A stretch of 64,000 nucleotides of DNA. Origin: an uncultured Mycoplasmatota bacterium (GTDB lineage: Bacteria; Bacillota_I; Bacilli_A; RF39; UBA660). The stretch covers positions 1-64,000 of the forward strand of contig URVV01000001.1 of assembly GCA_900551455.1 (NCBI GenBank), given 5' to 3'. A program made the position numbers and the translations under genes. The notes beneath the pieces are model-generated. The model was given only the letters and a program-made list of their open reading frames with translations. It was not told the origin of the DNA and made no database searches. Below, piece after piece: positions 17,072 to 25,716 of this stretch (position 1 is the stretch's first letter; every line of letters starts with the position of its first letter).

Positions 17072-18066
17072 TGAGAAGAGTAGTAAGAATAGTTGGAATT
17101 ATAGATATAATTTTTATATTTATGATATTTGGATGTTTAATTTTTAAGGGAAAGATAATAAGACTTTTGATTAAGCAAAATAATTTGGTATTAGCTAAAT
17201 CAATATATATAGAGAAAGATGTTATGGAAGAAGTAGCTATTACTAATTATATTGGAGTTGATAGTAAGGTTGATCGGGTTAGTTTTTTGGGAGAAGTAAG
17301 TAAAAGTAGTACGGTAGTAGATGAATATGAAGAAGAGATTTTAGTTAAAGATAAGGGGAATAGTGATTATAAAGTAATTAATGTAAATATTAATGGTTAT
17401 AAGGGTTATTTGGTAGCAATATATGATCCAGCAAAGGTTAAGTTAGTTACTTCAAAGGGATTTAATCAAGGGAATACTGGACAGCAAACGGTTATAGATA
17501 TATGTAATAGATATGGGGGATTGGTGTGTATAAATGGTGGTGGTTTTGTTGATTATGGGACAGGCTCTGATATTCCTTTAGGATATGTTATTGAGGATGG
17601 AAAGATTAAATGGAAGGTTAATAAAAAATCTTATTTAATTGGCTTTAATAATGATAATGAAATGGTTTTAATGTATGCGACTGGGGAAGAAGCAGTTAGT
17701 CAAGGGGTAAGAGATGCTTTAGAATTTGGACCATTTCTTATTGATAAGGGAAAGATTTTAGTTAATGAAAATACTTTGGTAGGTGGCTTTAAAGGAGCTG
17801 CTAGAGTAGCAATTGCTCAAAGAAGAGATGGAATTGTATTGTTTTTGGTTACTGAAGGAAGACACGCTAAAGGGCCTACGGTAATGAATGTTGCTTCATT
17901 ACTTGCTAAGTATGGAGCCTATATGGCTGCTAATTTAGATGGTGGAGCTTCAAGTAGTTTAGTTATTCAGGGAAAGTTAATTAATAATCCCCTTAATATT
18001 TATGGACAACCTGTAAATTATGGTCGTGGACGTGGTGTAGTTACGGGATTTGGTTTAGTAAAATAA
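17071..18066 (+). CDS. Phosphodiester glycosidase (NAGPA family) with membrane anchor
   Basis: One N-terminal hydrophobic helix (residues 7-30) then a NAGPA-type catalytic domain from about residue 105. Family marks are N-G-G-G-F, P-L-G-Y-V-I-E-D-G, F-G-P-F-L-I, and the C-terminal N-L-D-G-G-A-S-S-S-L. Members cleave phosphodiester-linked sugars; in Gram-positive bacteria roles at exopolysaccharides or teichoic acids have been proposed, which fits the surface neighbours. The residues named are intact, so an active enzyme is likely; the substrate is not known. Confidence 0.85.
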   Translation: MRRVVRIVGIIDIIFIFMIFGCLIFKGKIIRLLIKQNNLVLAKSIYIEKDVMEEVAITNYIGVDSKVDRVSFLGEVSKSSTVVDEYEEEILVKDKGNSDYKVINVNINGYKGYLVAIYDPAKVKLVTSKGFNQGNTGQQTVIDICNRYGGLVCINGGGFVDYGTGSDIPLGYVIEDGKIKWKVNKKSYLIGFNNDNEMVLMYATGEEAVSQGVRDALEFGPFLIDKGKILVNENTLVGGFKGAARVAIAQRRDGIVLFLVTEGRHAKGPTVMNVASLLAKYGAYMAANLDGGASSSLVIQGKLINNPLNIYGQPVNYGRGRGVVTGFGLVK

Positions 18067-18091
18067 GAAAATAAAAGAAAGGAGAATAGTA

Positions 18092-18700
18092 ATGGGAGAA
18101 CAAAAGGCAAATAAGGTACTTATTTTTCTATTGGTTTTATTTATTATTACTACATTTTTATTTGGGGGATATATTATTTTTAGTAGAGGAAAAACTGCAA
18201 ATAGTGATCAAAAAGGATCTGATATTAATTATAATTTAACAAAGAGAACTATGGTTCAGGCTGTTAGAGAAGGTAGTATAGAAATTGTTGTTGATACGAA
18301 AGGAAATGCTTATTTAACTTTAATTGGAAATTTAGATTATGAGGAGAATATCCAGAAAAATTTAATTAATTTGAAGGGTAAATATAATGTTTATTTTCCA
18401 TTAAATAATCCAGAAGAAGACGGGACATTGAATGCTTATAAGTTAGAAGTAGAAAAAGTTTTGATGGCATACTACGTACATATGGGTAATGGAGGATCAA
18501 GTTATTTTGTGTTTGTTAAAGAAAATGGAATGTTGTCATATTTAAGTTATGATAATTTAGTTAATCTTGGAGAAGTTAATATAAAAAATATTGATAATCT
18601 TCGAGGAATAGTTTCTGTTATAGAGAATATTTATTTAATGACACCTTATGCGATTAGTTTAGATGGAACAGAAATAAGTTTGTATGATTATATAAAATAA
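18092..18700 (+). CDS. Membrane-anchored protein of unknown function
   Basis: Not recognised. A single helix at residues 8-30 and an extracellular domain of about 170 residues with mixed alpha/beta character. It has an AAAGGAG site and lies 25 bases after the glycosidase gene, so it is probably the third gene of the surface operon. The terminator begins within its stop codon. Confidence 0.6.
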   Translation: MGEQKANKVLIFLLVLFIITTFLFGGYIIFSRGKTANSDQKGSDINYNLTKRTMVQAVREGSIEIVVDTKGNAYLTLIGNLDYEENIQKNLINLKGKYNVYFPLNNPEEDGTLNAYKLEVEKVLMAYYVHMGNGGSSYFVFVKENGMLSYLSYDNLVNLGEVNIKNIDNLRGIVSVIENIYLMTPYAISLDGTEISLYDYIK

Positions 18701-18730
18701 AAGTGGTTTTCAAACCGCTTTTATTTTATA
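18694..18730 (+). terminator. Strong terminator of the surface operon
   Basis: AAAATAAAAGTGGTTT pairs with AAACCGCTTTTATTTT (one G-T) around TC; A-rich and T-rich flanks make it work in either direction. Confidence 0.8.
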
Positions 18731-18763
18731 AAATTAACATATAGGTTAGTTCGTTAAAAAGTG

Positions 18764-18792
18764 TTGACTTTTTAATAAGATAAGATTAAAAT
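18764..18792 (+). promoter_or_regulatory. Upstream promoter of the toxin-antitoxin unit
   Basis: TTGACT (18764-18769), 17 bases, TAAAAT (18787-18792). Confidence 0.45.
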
Positions 18793-18815
18793 AATACCTA
18801 CATCAAGAAAAAATA

Positions 18816-18844
18816 TTGAAATATCATTATTTAAATGTTATAAT
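18816..18844 (+). promoter_or_regulatory. Main promoter of the toxin-antitoxin unit
   Basis: TTGAAA (18816-18821), 17 bases, TATAAT (18839-18844) with TGT directly upstream of the -10. The antitoxin start lies 51 bases further on. Confidence 0.6.
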
Positions 18845-18894
18845 GAAGTTGTAATTACAATAAAGAGATATGGTTACATAAAGGCAGGGATATT

Positions 18895-19065
18895 ATGAAG
18901 AAGCAAGAAATGAATTTGAAGAGTTCTGAAATACTTGAACTTGTCAATAATCTGACTTTAAAAGCAAAAGAAAAAAATATGATAAAGCCGATAAAAGAAG
19001 CATTCAAAGATATTCCATCCACAAAGGAAGTTCATAAAGGGAAGAAAGAATATTTTTGCGATTAA
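18895..19065 (+). CDS. Putative antitoxin, 56 residues
   Basis: Small polar protein rich in Lys and Glu with an amphipathic stretch at residues 8-35, ending in Y-F-C-D. It is directly followed, within the same GGAGG context, by a MazF/PemK-like gene. Size, charge, order and tight spacing fit a type II antitoxin. No DNA-binding motif is clear. The base use (AAA, ATA, GAA) differs from the G-rich codons of neighbouring host genes, consistent with transfer. Confidence 0.55.
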   Translation: MKKQEMNLKSSEILELVNNLTLKAKEKNMIKPIKEAFKDIPSTKEVHKGKKEYFCD

Positions 19066-19079
19066 GGAGGATTACTAAA

Positions 19080-19478
19080 TTGACAAAAGCAGTTAAAGAA
19101 AAATACGACATAGGAGATATAGTATTTGTAAATGAGTATAGTTATGAAAATAACATAACAGGTTTAAATCATTTGTTTGTCGTTATTAATGGGGATAATG
19201 AAGTTGTACCATTAGATTATTTCGGTTTAATAGTATCATCACATATCGAAAAATCAAAAGAAGTATCACGATTCAAATATAATGAACCGTTAAAGGCAGA
19301 TACTGCCAATGGTTTAAAAACAGATAGTATAGTAAAATGTGATCAACTATATAATTTCCCAAAAGCTAACATTCAATTTAGAATAGGACAAGTAGATGTA
19401 GATGATTTTCTAAGGTTTGTAAATACATATAATGAGTTTTTAGAAAGTGTAGAAGAAAAAGAGGGGAGTATGCAATAA
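19080..19478 (+). CDS. MazF/PemK-like toxin of a type II module
   Basis: Translation starts at TTG 19080, ten bases after GGAGG. The protein opens with Y-D-I-G-D-I-V-F-V, the first strand of the MazF-type SH3-like barrel, then H-L-F-V-V-I. The segment L-K-T-D-S-I-V-K-C-D matches the conserved T-x-S-x-V/I-x-C-D strand of MazF/PemK ribonucleases. The C-terminal helix ends the 132-residue chain. Such toxins cleave mRNA and are held in check by the upstream antitoxin. Assignment is by motif only. Confidence 0.6.
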   Translation: MTKAVKEKYDIGDIVFVNEYSYENNITGLNHLFVVINGDNEVVPLDYFGLIVSSHIEKSKEVSRFKYNEPLKADTANGLKTDSIVKCDQLYNFPKANIQFRIGQVDVDDFLRFVNTYNEFLESVEEKEGSMQ

Positions 19479-19779
19479 AATATACTTTTTTTGATATTAT
19501 ATTATATATATGTGATAACTGAAATAGCGATGTTTTATTTGTAATCATTTGGTCGGCTGCGACTTCTATTAAAAAAACTAGTCAATATTGAAGTGAACTT
19601 TATATAGTTCGCAAAAATAGATGACTGGTTTTTTACCTGAAATAATCTCTTTTAAATAACCTGTTAAATTTTTCTCTAGAAGTGTCCTTAATTCATTATT
19701 AATCTTCCTTTCATTTGGGAAATTAATAAAACTAGTTATAAAAATGTATCTAAAATGTACCTAAATAACTCAAGAAATA
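19479..19779. other. Non-coding gap after the toxin gene
   Basis: About 300 bases with no supported gene. On the minus strand an open stretch of about 55 codons without a start (roughly 19764-19588) could be a decayed coding fragment. No repeat or att-like duplication was found between here and the tRNA cluster. Confidence 0.4.
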
Positions 19780-19812
19780 TAAAAACCCTTGTAAATAAGG
19801 GTTATTTTTTTT
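19780..19812. terminator. Bidirectional terminator of the tRNA operon
   Basis: AACCCTT and AAGGGTT around GTAAAT. On the minus strand it is followed by TTTTTATA and ends the tRNA operon; on the plus strand it is followed by ATTTTTTTT. Confidence 0.75.
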
Positions 19813-19814
19813 AC

Positions 19815-19890
<76 letters not shown>

Positions 19891-19898
19891 AAAATAAA

Positions 19899-19974
19899 TG
19901 GCGGTTCCGACGGGAGTTGAACCCGCGATCTTCTGCGTGACAGGCAGACGTGATAACCACTACACCACGGAACC
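19899..19974 (-). tRNA. tRNA-Asp (GTC)
   Basis: Acceptor GGTTCCG/CGGAACC, G discriminator, anticodon GTC in CCTGTCACG, T-loop TTCAACT and encoded CCA. Confidence 0.96.
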
Positions 19975-19975
19975 A

Positions 19976-20052
19976 TGGTTGCGGGAGATGGATTTGAACC
20001 AACGACCTCTGGGTTATGAGCCCAGCGAGCTACCGAGCTGCTCCATCCCGCG
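19976..20052 (-). tRNA. Initiator tRNA-fMet (CAT)
   Basis: Acceptor CGCGGGA/TCCCGCA leaves the C1-A72 mismatch, and the anticodon stem has three G-C pairs (GGGCTCATAACCC). Both are initiator marks. CCA is encoded. Confidence 0.95.
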
Positions 20053-20071
20053 ATAACAAATAAAATTATAA

Positions 20072-20164
20072 TGGCGGAGGAAAAGGGATTCGAACCCCTG
20101 CGTCGCTTGCGCGGCCTCCCGGTTTTCAAGACCGGTCCCTTCAACCAGACTTGGGTATTCCTCC
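20072..20164 (-). tRNA. tRNA-Ser (TGA)
   Basis: 93 bases with the long variable arm of class II tRNAs, anticodon loop CTTGAAA giving TGA, T-loop TTCGAAT and encoded CCA. Confidence 0.95.
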
Positions 20165-20169
20165 AAAGA

Positions 20170-20258
20170 TGGTGCCTAAGGTCGGACTTGAACCGACACG
20201 AGGGTTAATTCTCGCAGGATTTTAAGTCCTGTGCGTCTACCTATTCCGCCACTCAGGC
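20170..20258 (-). tRNA. tRNA-Leu (TAA)
   Basis: 89 bases with a long variable arm, acceptor GCCTGAG/CTTAGGC, anticodon TAA in GACTTAAAATC, T-loop TTCAAGT and encoded CCA. First gene of the operon. Confidence 0.95.
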
Positions 20259-20295
20259 ATTATTAATGTCACGCCTTTTTCGTGCTGACTAGTTA

Positions 20296-20324
20296 ATTAT
20301 ATAATAAAAAAAATAAAATATCAA
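20296..20324 (-). promoter_or_regulatory. Promoter of the tRNA operon
   Basis: On the minus strand TTGATA (20324-20319), 17 bases, TATAAT (20301-20296), about 38 bases before tRNA-Leu. A small CACG...CGTG hairpin lies in the leader. Confidence 0.75.
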
Positions 20325-20417
20325 CCTTTTTATTAAAAAAATATGAAAAAAGTAGTTTAAAAATAGTTTTTTCTTTGTTCTTGGGTGTTTAAAATGAGAT
20401 AAATGTAGATTAAACAA

Positions 20418-20446
20418 TTGACAAATTTTAATAATCTTTATATAAT
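20418..20446 (+). promoter_or_regulatory. Promoter of the coiled-coil operon
   Basis: Full consensus TTGACA (20418-20423), 17 bases, TATAAT (20441-20446), divergent from the tRNA operon. Confidence 0.8.
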
Positions 20447-20480
20447 TAAATTGTATGATTAAGATAAGAGGTGGTAGGCT

Positions 20481-22163
20481 ATGATAAGTTACAACGGTAG
20501 TAATGTAATACAAAGTTTAAGACAATATGAGATGTTTGCTAATAGTCTAAGATTAGTTAAGAGTAGAGAAGAAAAAAATATGATTATTAAACAACTTACT
20601 AAGTTAGAGTTAAAGATTATTGAACAGACAAATGAAGTATATGAAGAAGAATATTATACTTTATATAATAGAGAATGTGGACTATTAGAAGATGAGAAGA
20701 AGAGAATTACAATGCTTATTGATTTAATTAATCAGAGATTAAGTTATGTTGAGAAAAGATGTAATGATCATTATCAATTGACAGGAGAGAGCTTAGATAC
20801 TTCTGATGTTTTAGGAGCCGACACTTTAGATAATTTGGAAAATAGAGTTAAAATTATTGATAAATATACGAAAAATATTAAGTTACAAGCAGAGCTTAAG
20901 AATGAAGTTAAATCATTGTCTAATAAAATATCATTAGCAGAAGAAAAGATAGATATTAATAAGAGCTTGAATATTGAATTAGAGAGTAAGTTTAAAGAGT
21001 TATTTTCTACGACTTTTGAGAAACTTGGTTTATATCAACTTTTACAAGAGAAGGATGATATTGAATATGCTTATTATGAGACAGAAAAGTCGCTTACTTT
21101 AGCAGAACTTAATTTAGAGACAGCGAAGACTTCTCCGCTTAATATTCTTTATGATTGTGAAGAGATGCTAAGAGAAGTTAAAGCTGATTATGTTAAGTAT
21201 AAAGATAAACTTAGTATTCTTAAGTTAATGGAGTTATTTAATAAGGAAGTAAATACTTATGATGAATTGTTAGCTAAGAGAAAGCAAGTTAATGATTTAT
21301 TTAAGTATATTAAGAATAATGATTTAATTCAGGCGGTTATGGATACGATAAGTAAACAATATAATACGATTATGATGGAACAACAGGATGTTAATACTTA
21401 TAATGATTTGAAGGCGGAAAAAGAGAGAAAATTAGAAGCTTTAGCAGAAATAGAAGATGAGAATGAGAGTGAAGAATTTCAAAAGGTATTAAAGGTACTT
21501 ATTGAAAATGAAAAGAAGAAACAAGAGAAGATTTTAGAAGAGCAAAGAAGAGTTGAAGAAGCTGAGAAAAAGAAGAGAATGGAATTTGAGAGGAAAAAAC
21601 AGGAAGAGATCTTAAAGAGACAGAAAATAATTGAAGAGGCTAGAAAGAAAGAAATCGAGAAGAGAACGAAACAAATGCTAGAGCAACAGCAGAAGTCTGT
21701 ATTACAGCCAAAGAAAAAGGATACAGAGTTTAGTTTTGAGACAATTAAAGATAATTCAATAAATAAGGATACTACTATAGAAAAAGAGGATACACGTTTA
21801 GAGAAGACAGAAGATGAGAAGATTAGTCTACTTGATAAGATAAATATTCTTGATAGTGAGAAGAATGATTTAAAAGATGAGAAAGTTACTTTAGAAGAAG
21901 AAGTTAAAGAAACTCCAATATTTAAGGATAAATCTGATATAGAGAAGGAATTATTTAATGAGTTTAATAGTAGTAAGAATGAGAATGATTTGAAGCAACC
22001 TATTTTTGAAGAGAAAATGGATGAAGAAGAGTTCTTTAAGAGAGATAATAAACTTCCAGATATTTCTATTGATGAATATATGAAAAATTTTAATGAAAAG
22101 ACAGTAGATAATAGTGATAGTTTATTTGGTAATGATGATATTTTTCCAAGTATTCCAATGTAA
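20481..22163 (+). CDS. Long coiled-coil protein of unknown function
   Basis: Not recognised. 560 residues, almost wholly charged and helical. Heptad-like patterns run over about residues 10-80 and 140-330, then a Lys/Glu/Gln-rich helix at 330-420, then an acidic, probably disordered tail ending near F-P-S-I-P-M. No signal peptide or membrane segment, so cytoplasmic. The start has AGAGGTGG. It forms a pair with the next gene, which has similar length, layout and acidic tail, so the two may be distant paralogues or partners in a cytoskeletal or scaffold role. Confidence 0.6.
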   Translation: MISYNGSNVIQSLRQYEMFANSLRLVKSREEKNMIIKQLTKLELKIIEQTNEVYEEEYYTLYNRECGLLEDEKKRITMLIDLINQRLSYVEKRCNDHYQLTGESLDTSDVLGADTLDNLENRVKIIDKYTKNIKLQAELKNEVKSLSNKISLAEEKIDINKSLNIELESKFKELFSTTFEKLGLYQLLQEKDDIEYAYYETEKSLTLAELNLETAKTSPLNILYDCEEMLREVKADYVKYKDKLSILKLMELFNKEVNTYDELLAKRKQVNDLFKYIKNNDLIQAVMDTISKQYNTIMMEQQDVNTYNDLKAEKERKLEALAEIEDENESEEFQKVLKVLIENEKKKQEKILEEQRRVEEAEKKKRMEFERKKQEEILKRQKIIEEARKKEIEKRTKQMLEQQQKSVLQPKKKDTEFSFETIKDNSINKDTTIEKEDTRLEKTEDEKISLLDKINILDSEKNDLKDEKVTLEEEVKETPIFKDKSDIEKELFNEFNSSKNENDLKQPIFEEKMDEEEFFKRDNKLPDISIDEYMKNFNEKTVDNSDSLFGNDDIFPSIPM

Positions 22164-22188
22164 TACTTAGTAGTTAGGAGGTGATTAT

Positions 22189-23931
22189 ATGTTTCATAAT
22201 GGTAATTTAGATAAGTTGTTAAGAATGATGACTACTTTGTTAGAAAAAACAGATGATAATCATTTGGAAAATTTAGCGAGATATAAGGAATATGCAGTTG
22301 AATTAGATAAAGATGGTTATGATGAGTTAATTAATAGAATTAAGAATTATGAAATGTGTAGTTATACGTTAGATGAAGAGTATAAGGAATTAGATACTAT
22401 TATTAGAGAATATGAGCAATTAAAGGAAAGACAATATGAATATATTTCAGTATATAATAAGTATAGTAATGATAAATTAGAGTTATCTTCATTAGATAGG
22501 ATTTTAATAGATAAGATTAATAAGAGAAAAGAAGATATTTTAGGAAAATTAAATTGTGATAATGAGATCTCTAAATGTAGGGGAGAACTTGATAATCTTA
22601 GTATAAAACTTGGAGATGAAGAGAAGAAGAGAGTTATGAATCAAGAACTTATTAAGAAGTTGGAAGAACAACTTAGAAATGAGTTTTTGAATGCAGAAGG
22701 TAGATTTAGTTCAAGAGTAGATGGTAGTAATTATACTAGTGTTAAGAGTGAGTATCAGGAAAATGGAATGTCAATAGAACAGTTACTTGATAATAGTGAT
22801 GAGTTAAAGATATTCTTAAATGAAGCGATTAATAATAAGAATGATAAAGAGGGTTTTGAAAAAGCGGGAATTATTAGTTATGATGTGGTGCCTACTAAAG
22901 AGAATAAAGAGTTGTTAGATGGATATCATAAGGATACGGTAAAGGCTAAATATCAGTTGACATTAATTAAAATTTTGATGTTAGTTAGTGATGAGGCTAA
23001 TAATTATAATGATGTTAAGAGTAAAAGAATTAAATTACAAGATTTGTTTAGATATAGAGTGAAGTATTTGAAAGAGTTAGGTATTGATTATTTGGTTGAT
23101 CCTTTTAGTAGAATTAAGTTGGATAATCAGATTGAAATTCTTGATAAGATGGGGGATAATTCTAAAGAGATAGTAAATATTACGAAGAATATGGGAAAAG
23201 TAAATTCTAGATTGGAACAGCTTGTAGATGATAGGAATAGGTTATTAGGTGAACTTAATAATAAGGAAGAGTTTATTATAGATGATTTGTCAATGTCACA
23301 AATAGCTTTAGAGATTTCTTCAACTTCTGATGAAGAAGAGAAATATAGAGATAATCAAGTTGTTAAAATTTCATCTGTTCCAATTATGATGAATAGTAGA
23401 AAAATTTATGAGAAGACTAGTGGCGTATTAAGTAGAGTTAATAAGATGATGGGGAATATAGGAACTGGTTTGAGAGATGAAGATGAGGTTGTTAGTCCAC
23501 AATTAGTTATTTCTCCAGCAGAAGATAATTTAGAAGAGATAAAAGATTCTGCTAATAGTAGTAATAAGATAAATGAAAATAAGATAGATACGAATGATTT
23601 ATTTAATGTGGAGGATGTTCCTTTTGATGATGTTGTGGCTCCTTTATTTAAAGATAGAGTAACTGATGATGAACATAAAGATATAGTAGATGGATTAGAC
23701 TTTTTACCTAAGATGGAAGAGACTGATAAGAAGAATGGAGAGAATATCTTTGAAGATATGGAAATGCCAGTAATTGAGGATCAAAAAAGTGATAATAAGG
23801 AAGACTTGAGTTTTTGGCCAGAGGAAGAGAAAATAGTGGATAATGTTGGTGCTGGGGAGATATCTTTGGATGAACAGATAAATAATTTGTTATCAAATAA
23901 TAATACTTTGGTTAAAAAGAAAGTGGCTTAA
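22189..23931 (+). CDS. Second long coiled-coil protein of unknown function
   Basis: Not recognised. 580 residues, helical and charged through about residue 400, then an acidic low-complexity tail with short motifs such as V-P-F-D-D-V-V-A-P-L-F and L-D-F-L-P-K-M. The upstream gene ends with similar acidic motifs. A segment in each, K-Y-Q-L-T-L-I-K-I-L-M here and K-Y-K-D-K-L-S-I-L-K-L-M there, both followed by N-x-Y-N/D-D/E, supports distant relation. GGAGG precedes the ATG. It is followed closely by a DUF1292 gene. Confidence 0.6.
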   Translation: MFHNGNLDKLLRMMTTLLEKTDDNHLENLARYKEYAVELDKDGYDELINRIKNYEMCSYTLDEEYKELDTIIREYEQLKERQYEYISVYNKYSNDKLELSSLDRILIDKINKRKEDILGKLNCDNEISKCRGELDNLSIKLGDEEKKRVMNQELIKKLEEQLRNEFLNAEGRFSSRVDGSNYTSVKSEYQENGMSIEQLLDNSDELKIFLNEAINNKNDKEGFEKAGIISYDVVPTKENKELLDGYHKDTVKAKYQLTLIKILMLVSDEANNYNDVKSKRIKLQDLFRYRVKYLKELGIDYLVDPFSRIKLDNQIEILDKMGDNSKEIVNITKNMGKVNSRLEQLVDDRNRLLGELNNKEEFIIDDLSMSQIALEISSTSDEEEKYRDNQVVKISSVPIMMNSRKIYEKTSGVLSRVNKMMGNIGTGLRDEDEVVSPQLVISPAEDNLEEIKDSANSSNKINENKIDTNDLFNVEDVPFDDVVAPLFKDRVTDDEHKDIVDGLDFLPKMEETDKKNGENIFEDMEMPVIEDQKSDNKEDLSFWPEEEKIVDNVGAGEISLDEQINNLLSNNNTLVKKKVA

Positions 23932-23940
23932 GGAGGAAAT

Positions 23941-24183
23941 ATGAAATTAGAAATTAATAAGATAATTACTTTAGGTAATAATGAAGAGTATTTAGTTGTA
24001 GATAAAGTCGAGAAAGATGGAAAGGAATACTATTATATAGCAGAAGTGAATGAAGAGGGAACTGATATAAAGGATAATTATAAAATAGTATGTGCGACAA
24101 TTAAGGGAGAAGATATTTATCTAGATGAGGTATTAGGAGAAGATAAACTTAAAGCTATTTTACCGTTATTTGTTAAAGAGTAA
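23941..24183 (+). CDS. DUF1292 family protein
   Basis: 80 residues, matching the DUF1292 (YrzB-like) pattern: short strand-rich domain with I-T-L-G-N-N-E-E-Y-L-V-V and Y-Y-Y-I-A-E, then an acidic C-terminal part. Function unknown. GGAGG lies three bases after the previous stop, so it is the third gene of the unit. Confidence 0.65.
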   Translation: MKLEINKIITLGNNEEYLVVDKVEKDGKEYYYIAEVNEEGTDIKDNYKIVCATIKGEDIYLDEVLGEDKLKAILPLFVKE

Positions 24184-24204
24184 TGCCAATTTTGGCATTT
24201 TTTC
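24182..24204 (+). terminator. Terminator
   Basis: AATGCCAA and TTGGCATT around TT, followed by TTTTC. It abuts the ribosomal-protein promoter. Confidence 0.75.
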
Positions 24205-24233
24205 TTGACAAAATAATAAATATTTAATATAAT
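24205..24233 (+). promoter_or_regulatory. Promoter of rplM-rpsI
   Basis: TTGACA (24205-24210), 17 bases, TATAAT (24228-24233), the strongest consensus in the window. Confidence 0.8.
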
Positions 24234-24239
24234 CATAAT

Positions 24240-24323
24240 CGGTACATTTTATATCTTGCTGTTTTGCGTATTGGGAACACGGAAAATAAGGAGATAAATA
24301 TTAAATAATAAAAGGAGAAAGAA
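24240..24323 (+). promoter_or_regulatory. Candidate L13 leader RNA
   Basis: The 84-base leader includes TTTTGCGTATTGGGAACACG followed by GAAAA, in which TTTT/AAAA and CGT/ACG can pair around a GGGAA-containing loop. Bacillota often regulate rplM-rpsI through an L13 leader at this position. I assign it by position and the hairpin only; no covariance test was possible. Confidence 0.4.
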
Positions 24324-24761
24324 ATGAAAACGTTTATGCAAAGTAAGGAAACTGTTACTAGAAATTGGTATGTTATTGATGCAAAAGATATGCCACTTGG
24401 TAGAGTAGCAGCTAAGGTAGCATCAATGTTAAGAGGTAAGCACAAAGTTACTTATACTCCACATATTGATTGCGGTGATTACATTATAATTATTAATGCA
24501 AAGGATGTTCTATTAACAGGGAACAAATTAGAAGGAAAGAAATACTATGATCATAGTAGATATGCTGGTGGTCTTAGAACTAGAACAGCTAAAGAAATGG
24601 TAGAGAATTATCCAGTAGAAATGGTAGAGAGAGCTGTTAAAGGAATGCTTCCTCATAATAGATTGGGAAGACAAATGTATAGAAAGTTGTTTGTATATGA
24701 GGGACAAGAACATCCACATATGGCACAACAACCAAAAGAAATTAAGGTAGGGAGAGAATAA
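24324..24761 (+). CDS. rplM: Ribosomal protein L13
   Basis: Large-subunit protein. Typical opening [13 protein letters not shown] and A-S-M-L-R-G-K-H-K, then H-I-D-C-G-D and M-L-P-H-N-R-L-G-R. 145 residues as usual. Followed two bases later by rpsI, the universal order. Confidence 0.97.
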   Translation: MKTFMQSKETVTRNWYVIDAKDMPLGRVAAKVASMLRGKHKVTYTPHIDCGDYIIIINAKDVLLTGNKLEGKKYYDHSRYAGGLRTRTAKEMVENYPVEMVERAVKGMLPHNRLGRQMYRKLFVYEGQEHPHMAQQPKEIKVGRE

Positions 24762-24763
24762 TT

Positions 24764-25189
24764 ATGGCAAAGAAAAATGAAAATAGAGTATTCTTAGGAA
24801 CTGGTAGAAGAAAAAGTTCAGTAGCTAGAGTTAGACTTGTCCCAGGTAGTGGAAAGATTACAGTAAATGGTAAGGATGTTCAAGAATATATGCCATTTGA
24901 AGTATTAGTAATGGATTTAAAACAACCATTAGAACTTACTAAGAATTTAGAGACTTTTGATATTGATTGTAATGTTTTTGGTGGTGGTTTTTCAGGACAA
25001 ACTGGTGCTATTAGATTAGGTATAACTAGAGCATTACTTGAGTATGATAAAGAAAATGAAAAGAATGAAGATAGTTATAGAAAGATACTTAAGAGTGCTG
25101 GAATGGTTACAAGAGATCCTAGAAGTAAGGAAAGAAAGAAACCAGGTCTTAAAGCTGCAAGAAGAGCTCCACAATTTAGTAAGAGATAA
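24764..25189 (+). CDS. rpsI: Ribosomal protein S9
   Basis: Small-subunit protein whose basic C-terminal tail reaches the P site. [12 protein letters not shown] near the start and the tail R-R-A-P-Q-F-S-K-R are intact. 141 residues. Confidence 0.97.
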   Translation: MAKKNENRVFLGTGRRKSSVARVRLVPGSGKITVNGKDVQEYMPFEVLVMDLKQPLELTKNLETFDIDCNVFGGGFSGQTGAIRLGITRALLEYDKENEKNEDSYRKILKSAGMVTRDPRSKERKKPGLKAARRAPQFSKR

Positions 25190-25199
25190 TATTTGTTAT

Positions 25200-25235
25200 A
25201 AAACCTTAGAAAATGAGATTCTAAGGTTTTTCTTT
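25200..25235 (+). terminator. Terminator of rplM-rpsI
   Basis: AAACCTTAGAA and TTCTAAGGTTT around AATGAGA, then TTCTTTT. Confidence 0.8.
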
Positions 25236-25274
25236 TGGTAAGGGGAATTTATTTTGTAAAATATAGAAAAATAC

Positions 25275-25303
25275 TTGCATAAATTTTAAATATAGTGTAT
25301 TAT
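25275..25303 (+). promoter_or_regulatory. Promoter of rpsO
   Basis: TTGCAT (25275-25280), 17 bases, TATTAT (25298-25303). Confidence 0.55.
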
Positions 25304-25309
25304 TAGATT

Positions 25310-25386
25310 GTTCCTATTTCTTGGGGCTTTGTACTCCTTACGAGTTTCTAAGAATTAGGTGAAAAATAATAAAGGAGGAAACGAGA
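25310..25386 (+). promoter_or_regulatory. Candidate S15 leader RNA
   Basis: CCTATTTCTT (25313-25322) pairs with AAGAATTAGG (25350-25359) with one mismatch, and ACTC/GAGT forms an inner hairpin. A structured leader between promoter and the AGGAGG of rpsO fits S15 autoregulation, which uses several unrelated RNA folds in bacteria. Confidence 0.5.
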
Positions 25387-25656
25387 ATGGCATTAACTAA
25401 AGAAGTTAAAAGTAAGATTATTAAGAAATATGCTAGAGATGAAAAAGATACTGGTTCTCCAGAAGTTCAAATAGCTATATTAACTGAAGAAATCAATGCT
25501 TTAACTGAACACTTAAAGAATAATAAGCAAGATAAACATTCTAAAAGAGGACTTTTAATTAAGGTAGGTAAGAGAAGAAGTTTATTAAATTACTTACTTA
25601 AGAATGATGTTGTTAAGTATCGTGAAGTAGTTAAAAGTTTGGGACTTAGAAAGTAA
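25387..25656 (+). CDS. rpsO: Ribosomal protein S15
   Basis: 89 residues with the conserved [16 protein letters not shown] and the K-H-S-K-R-G-L-L...R-R-S-L-L-N-Y-L helix pair. Followed by a terminator and pnp, the common order. Confidence 0.97.
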   Translation: MALTKEVKSKIIKKYARDEKDTGSPEVQIAILTEEINALTEHLKNNKQDKHSKRGLLIKVGKRRSLLNYLLKNDVVKYREVVKSLGLRK

Positions 25657-25671
25657 TTAATTTTATTAAAG

Positions 25672-25704
25672 TAGGCACTCTTTTTTGGGTGCCTTTATTT
25701 TTTA
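25672..25704 (+). terminator. Terminator of rpsO
   Basis: AGGCACTC and GGGTGCCT (one G-T) around a T-rich loop, then TTATTTTTT. Some read-through into pnp is likely, since no separate pnp promoter is visible. Confidence 0.75.
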
Positions 25705-25716
25705 GAAAGAGGTAAT

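Noticed and set aside
19588..19764. Minus-strand stretch of about 55 open codons near the toxin gene
   Set aside because: No start codon or ribosome site and no family pattern; kept only as a note in the gap entry.
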